From G039954875 sp047528275 (GTDB taxonomy: Bacteria; Bacteroidota; Bacteroidia; Flavobacteriales; Blattabacteriaceae): a DNA stretch of 64,000 nucleotides. The DNA lies in assembly GCA_047528275.1 (NCBI GenBank), contig CP180023.1:496001-560000 (forward strand), written 5' to 3'. Of this stretch, positions 60,674 through 64,000 are shown in pieces (positions within the stretch are counted from its first letter, which is position 1; each line of letters begins with the position of its first letter). The notes beneath the pieces were generated by a model. It saw only the letters and a list, made by a program, of their open reading frames with translations, did no database searches and was not told where the DNA came from. Both the position numbers and the translations under genes were made by a program.

Positions 60674-61891
60674 ATGAATTATTCTGAGTCTCTCCAATGG
60701 CTTTTGGACCACTTACCGATGTATCAGAAACAAGGTAAAGGTGCTTATCGAACTGGTTTAGATCGCATAGAATCCTTGTGTATTCATTTAGGTCAACCCC
60801 AACATTCTTTTCGAAGCATTCATATCGGAGGTACCAATGGTAAAGGGTCTACAGTGCATATGTTAGCTTCGATCTTGCAAGAGGTAGGTTATCGAGTAGG
60901 CCTGTTTACTTCACCACATCTGAAAGATTTTCGTGAACGCATCCGTTGTAATGGTAGCCCGATAGAAGAGAGTTTTATTGTGACATTCGTTGCCCAGCAT
61001 AAAAATTTTTTGGAGCAGGGTGGATTTTCTTTTTTTGAGATGAATACGGCCTTGGCCTTTGACTATTTTAAAGAAAAAGGAGTAGATATTGTGGTAGTTG
61101 AGGTGGGGATGGGTGGTCGTTTGGATTCTACCAATGTCATCCTCCCGATGGTTTCGGTCATCACTCATATCGGCTGGGATCATATGGAATTTTTGGGTGA
61201 TACGCTCGCTCAGATTGCTCGTGAGAAGGCCGGTATCATCAAATCCAGCAGGCCAGTGGTCATTGGTCCGTCTATAGCTGATACTCAATCAGTCTTTTTA
61301 GAGGTGGCTCGAGAGAAAAAGGCACCGATTTATTTTGTCGAAGGAAAACAAGAATTTTTCTATGAGATGCCTTTGCAAGGAGATTGTCAAGCATTGAATC
61401 AAAGTACTGTCTTGAAGACGGTGGAAGTATTGCGCAGTTTGGATGTACATATTTCTGAAGAAGCTTTGATGACAGGTTTTCAAAATATATTAACCAACAC
61501 CCATTTACAAGGACGTTGGCAATACTTACAGGAGATGCCAAAGATCATTTGTGATATAGCCCACAATCAGGACAGCATCCGTTGGGTAGTACGACAATTA
61601 TCCCATGAGTCGTATGAGAATTTGCATCTGGTTTTAGGTTTCGTTCAGGGAAGAGATGTGTTGCAACTCTTGTCTTATTTTCCTATTGATGCTTTTTATT
61701 ATTTTTGTCAGCCTGATCTGCCCCGACGGTTCTCTATCGAAATATTGGAAGAGATTACAGGAAGATTTTATGAGAAATCAGCATATTTTCTCACGGTAAC
61801 ACAAGCTTTTTTAGCTGCTAAAAAACAGGCTGGAAAGAAGGATGTGATTTTTGTAGGAGGAAGTACTTTTGTCGTATCAGAAGTCTTATGA
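60674..61891 (+). CDS. folC: Dihydrofolate/folylpolyglutamate synthase
   Basis: 405 aa. The Mur ligase-type P-loop GTNGKGST is at 53-60; the Omega-loop region HLKDFRERIRCNG and the central motif VVEVGMGGRLDSTNVI follow. HIGWDHMEFLGDTLAQIAREK gives the conserved (D/G)HxxxLG-x(T/S)xxIAxEKAGIIK pattern. The C-terminal domain has CDIAHNQDSIRWVVR. It glutamylates dihydropteroate and folates. The gene is complete and follows the dead tonB gene. Confidence 0.95.
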   Translation: MNYSESLQWLLDHLPMYQKQGKGAYRTGLDRIESLCIHLGQPQHSFRSIHIGGTNGKGSTVHMLASILQEVGYRVGLFTSPHLKDFRERIRCNGSPIEESFIVTFVAQHKNFLEQGGFSFFEMNTALAFDYFKEKGVDIVVVEVGMGGRLDSTNVILPMVSVITHIGWDHMEFLGDTLAQIAREKAGIIKSSRPVVIGPSIADTQSVFLEVAREKKAPIYFVEGKQEFFYEMPLQGDCQALNQSTVLKTVEVLRSLDVHISEEALMTGFQNILTNTHLQGRWQYLQEMPKIICDIAHNQDSIRWVVRQLSHESYENLHLVLGFVQGRDVLQLLSYFPIDAFYYFCQPDLPRRFSIEILEEITGRFYEKSAYFLTVTQAFLAAKKQAGKKDVIFVGGSTFVVSEVL

Positions 61892-61907
61892 TAATATGAA
61901 GATATAT

Positions 61908-61937
61908 TTGGGGATTTTAAAAAAACTATTATATTTG
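61908..61937 (+). promoter_or_regulatory. Bacteroidota promoter for tRNA-Val
   Basis: TTG at 61908-61910, 19-base spacer, then TATATTTG at 61930-61937, an exact TAnnTTTG. The tRNA starts 15 bases downstream. The same spacing is used in front of uvrD. Confidence 0.75.
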
Positions 61938-61952
61938 CATACGCAATCATTT

Positions 61953-62030
61953 GGGCGATTAGCTCAGTTGGTTCAGAGCACCTGCCTTACAAGCAGGGGG
62001 TCACTGGTTCGAACCCAGTATCGCCCACCA
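61953..62030 (+). tRNA. tRNA-Val (anticodon TAC), CCA encoded
   Basis: Acceptor gggcgat/atcgccc, D-arm agctcagttggttcagagc, anticodon stem cctgc/gcagg with loop cttacaa (anticodon UAC, reads GUA), T-arm ctggttcgaacccag, discriminator A then encoded CCA. A promoter matching the Bacteroidota consensus lies just upstream. Confidence 0.97.
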
Positions 62031-62890
62031 CTTTAGAATGGTGGTAGTGAGCTATTTATATTATGAGCTTTTCTTTTTTTTTCGAAAAATTTCCTAGCTT
62101 TTTCTGGTAAAATCGCCCGAATGAGGATTAGAATAAAATTTTATAAATCAGACTGTTTAAACAAATGTGGGTCAGTAAAAATCATTTAAGAACACAAGGA
62201 AAAAAGCATCAGAGAAAAGTAGTTTAAAAAAATACATTTTTGGTCCCTCTGACGGTTCAAGACTTTTTGGATTGTTACAATATAAAAAAAATTAAAAAAC
62301 CTTTTATGAATCTAATAGGAATAAAAAAATACTCAAGCTAATCAATAGATTCATTACCTCCTTCACCTCAGAACCATTTAAAGGATGTTTAGGTCTTATG
62401 GAAGCGCTAGTAAATCAACAATATGTCTTTTTATTACAAAACCCTCATCAGTGAGAAAAAAAGTCTCCATCCTTCTCTTAAGCCTTTTCCTATAAAAAGT
62501 TTTTATTGATCATCGGTTGAGCATGGTTGCCGAAAAACTAGTAATATTACATTCTCTATTAAGCCATAGAACCTCTGAATATAGAACTTATTGTCACCAT
62601 ACATACAAAACTCTAGAAAATACAGCGATGCAGTTTTGAATATCAAATCTTCCAAAAAGAGAATACTATGAATAAAACGTCACTCTATGAGACTATCAGA
62701 AAAAAAAATAAAGCCATCCAAAGTAGTCTTTTTCCCGAATAAAAAGTAACTATGAATAAAGCAAAATCAAATAAACTTGAAAGATTAAGAAATATAGGTT
62801 ATAAATAATATTTTTTAAATTAAAAACAATAAAATATTAATATATAATAATTAAAAATAAATATAAAAGCACCATTACAAGAAAACCTAT
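62031..62890. other. Gene-poor stretch after tRNA-Val
   Basis: No supported gene. Short readable runs (for example SLFPE near 62730 and MNKAKSNKLERLRNIGYK near 62751-62806) look like old gene traces. The first bases contain a ccacca/tggtgg hairpin just after the tRNA (about 62025-62044) without a T-run directly behind it. Confidence 0.4.
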
Positions 62891-62894
62891 CTGT

Positions 62895-63250
62895 TTGTAT
62901 ACAGATACAAGGGAAGCAGAGTGGCTAACGGTGCTCATGAGATCTCTATCGAAATCATAGAAAAAAGCTATAATAGGAGCATAGTGAACTTGTTAAACTT
63001 ATATCTTCCTATTTCTAATAATTGGTTTGTTCTCAATTTATGTACTGATTAATTCTTGCAAGGAATTAAAATGGATTCACTTTTTATTTAATAGATCTAC
63101 TAGTGTCACCAATTGGCGTATACTGCGGCCCAATCTGTCAAGTTTCCATACCATTAGCATGTTTCTTTCATCCACTAGATCTATCCAGACCGATCCATTA
63201 TGATTGAGCGATCCTATTCATTTGGTAACATACCTCAATCCGATGATTTT
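62895..63250 (-). pseudogene. Serine recombinase (resolvase/invertase) remnant
   Basis: On the minus strand, 63180-63060 reads LMVWKLDRLGRSIRQLVTLV then DLLNKK, matching the resolvase motif LVVWKLDRLGRSLRHLxxLV. It continues HFNSLQELIST (the F-x-S-L-x-E-x-(I)DT segment). Further on, GRYKFNKFTMLL and FDRDLMSTVSHSAS are close to TPxGKxxFxxFAxLAEFERDLIxERTxAGL. Stops and frameshifts, with no start. It was part of a transposon or invertible-DNA system, now dead. Confidence 0.6.
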
Positions 63251-64000
63251 TTTTAAAAAATCAATCTAAAATTAAATCATTGAATAGTAATTAAAATTTC
63301 TTTTATTAATATTTGTATATTAATAATAATATTTTATATATTTACGTATAAAAAAATAAATTTTAATAAATAACTTTATGTTGATCCCTTTTTAAAAAAA
63401 GCTCTCTCGGATTTATTTAACTTTGTCTTTTCAAATCAAATAAAAAGCAAGGATGGTAAAAAAAACTATACTCGAGGAGGCGTTAAAAGAAAAATTCTAC
63501 GGAGCACGACTTAGTCTTCAACAAGACAAAAGTAGCTGAGTAGGATGACTTTTCTCTCTAGAAACATACAAAGGTGTGGAGACCTGTTCCAACCCCAACA
63601 TAGGGTAAATACGAGTATAAATCATTAAAAAAGAGTTCTATAAAAAAATGATTTAAATTAAACCAATCCCAAATACTTTTGGGACTCTCTCTGGAACAAG
63701 TTCAAAACTTACTCAGAAAGAGTAGACAAGTGTAGCATCTTGATTTTATTAGTAAGTGTACCACTTTGTTATCTCTACAAGATACTTCCTTAAGAAAAAA
63801 AAACATTCCTCTTATTTTTTGTATGGTATTATTTTTATTTTAAACATATTTTTTTCAATTTCTTTATTTGTTTAGCACTAAAAATCTTATCAACTTGTTG
63901 TTTTTCTCTGCAAGCGATGCTATAGCCCATGAATCGGTATATTCAACCTGAACTATTGGTGAATGACTTTGTATTCGCTGGACTGAGGTGCTGGGATCCT
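63251..64000. other. AT-rich end of window, unassigned traces
   Basis: A plus-strand run begins at an ATG near 63453 (MVKKTILEEALKEKFYGARL then SLQQDKSS-stop) and resumes as FSLETYKGVETCSNP. Other short pieces follow to the window end (MNRYIQPELLVNDFVFAGLR near 63923-63985). These suggest one broken gene of unknown family. Nothing else is supported. Confidence 0.3.

Noticed and set aside
16040..62265. Shared 12-mer ccctctgacggt near 16040 and near 62250
   Set aside because: Too short to indicate an attachment site or repeat. The flanks do not match.
1..64000. CRISPR array or toxin-antitoxin and defence island
   Set aside because: I found no regular direct-repeat/spacer series and no cas-like, restriction-modification or toxin-antitoxin motifs on either strand.

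Overview
The window looks like a chromosome segment from a host-restricted member of the Bacteroidota. The lineage evidence is the PSP1-gldH-pbp1A cluster, a Bacteroidota 'putative porin', DUF4290 next to murA, promoters of the TTG-N19-TAnnTTTG type, a CTnDOT-like tra operon and an IS481 element. The DNA is AT-rich and coding density is very low. Intact housekeeping genes sit as islands among genes broken by frameshifts and by CAG/CAA/TGG-to-stop changes, with long gene-poor AT tracts between. This is the pattern of a recently host-restricted (symbiont-like) genome in active decay. The species cannot be named from the sequence.

Layout. 1-5.5 kb: eroded sequence with a short integrase-like fragment and a remnant of an M60 (enhancin-like) metallopeptidase. 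5.75-27.7 kb: a decayed temperate tailed prophage. In order it holds an integrase, a pyrimidine-dimer glycosylase, a repressor on the minus strand, an excisionase-like HTH, a YqaJ exonuclease/RecT pair, KilA-N and Rha/KilAC antirepressors, a replisome organiser, DnaB, small and large terminase, portal, tape measure, an ILEI-like domain protein and a long tail protein. One intact lipoprotein gene (18660-19199) sits inside it between two terminators. 27.7-29.9 kb: an IS110-family transposase gene split by an IS481-family element, with a visible target duplication. 30.1 kb: tRNA-Leu(CAA). 30.3-32 kb: a broken oligopeptide ABC ATPase gene.

32-41.9 kb is the best-preserved block: PBP1A, GldH, PSP1-domain protein, CoaD, HemL, a LysM glucosaminidase and a large porin, with one broken PLP desulfhydrase/deaminase gene. 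42-52.3 kb: a decayed conjugative-transposon tra operon in canonical order (TraE, F, G, I, J, K, L, M, N, O). 52.5-62 kb: UvrD/PcrA helicase, an SDR dehydrogenase, a broken CDF metal exporter, DUF4290, MurA, broken ExbB/ExbD/TonB, FolC and tRNA-Val(TAC). 62-64 kb: gene-poor, with a serine-recombinase remnant.

Functionally, the retained genes are peptidoglycan synthesis and remodelling (PBP1A, MurA, glucosaminidase), cofactor synthesis (CoaD, HemL, FolC), DNA repair (UvrD) and an outer-membrane porin. The lost genes are energised uptake (TonB system), peptide import, metal export, an amino-acid side reaction, and nearly all mobile-element functions.
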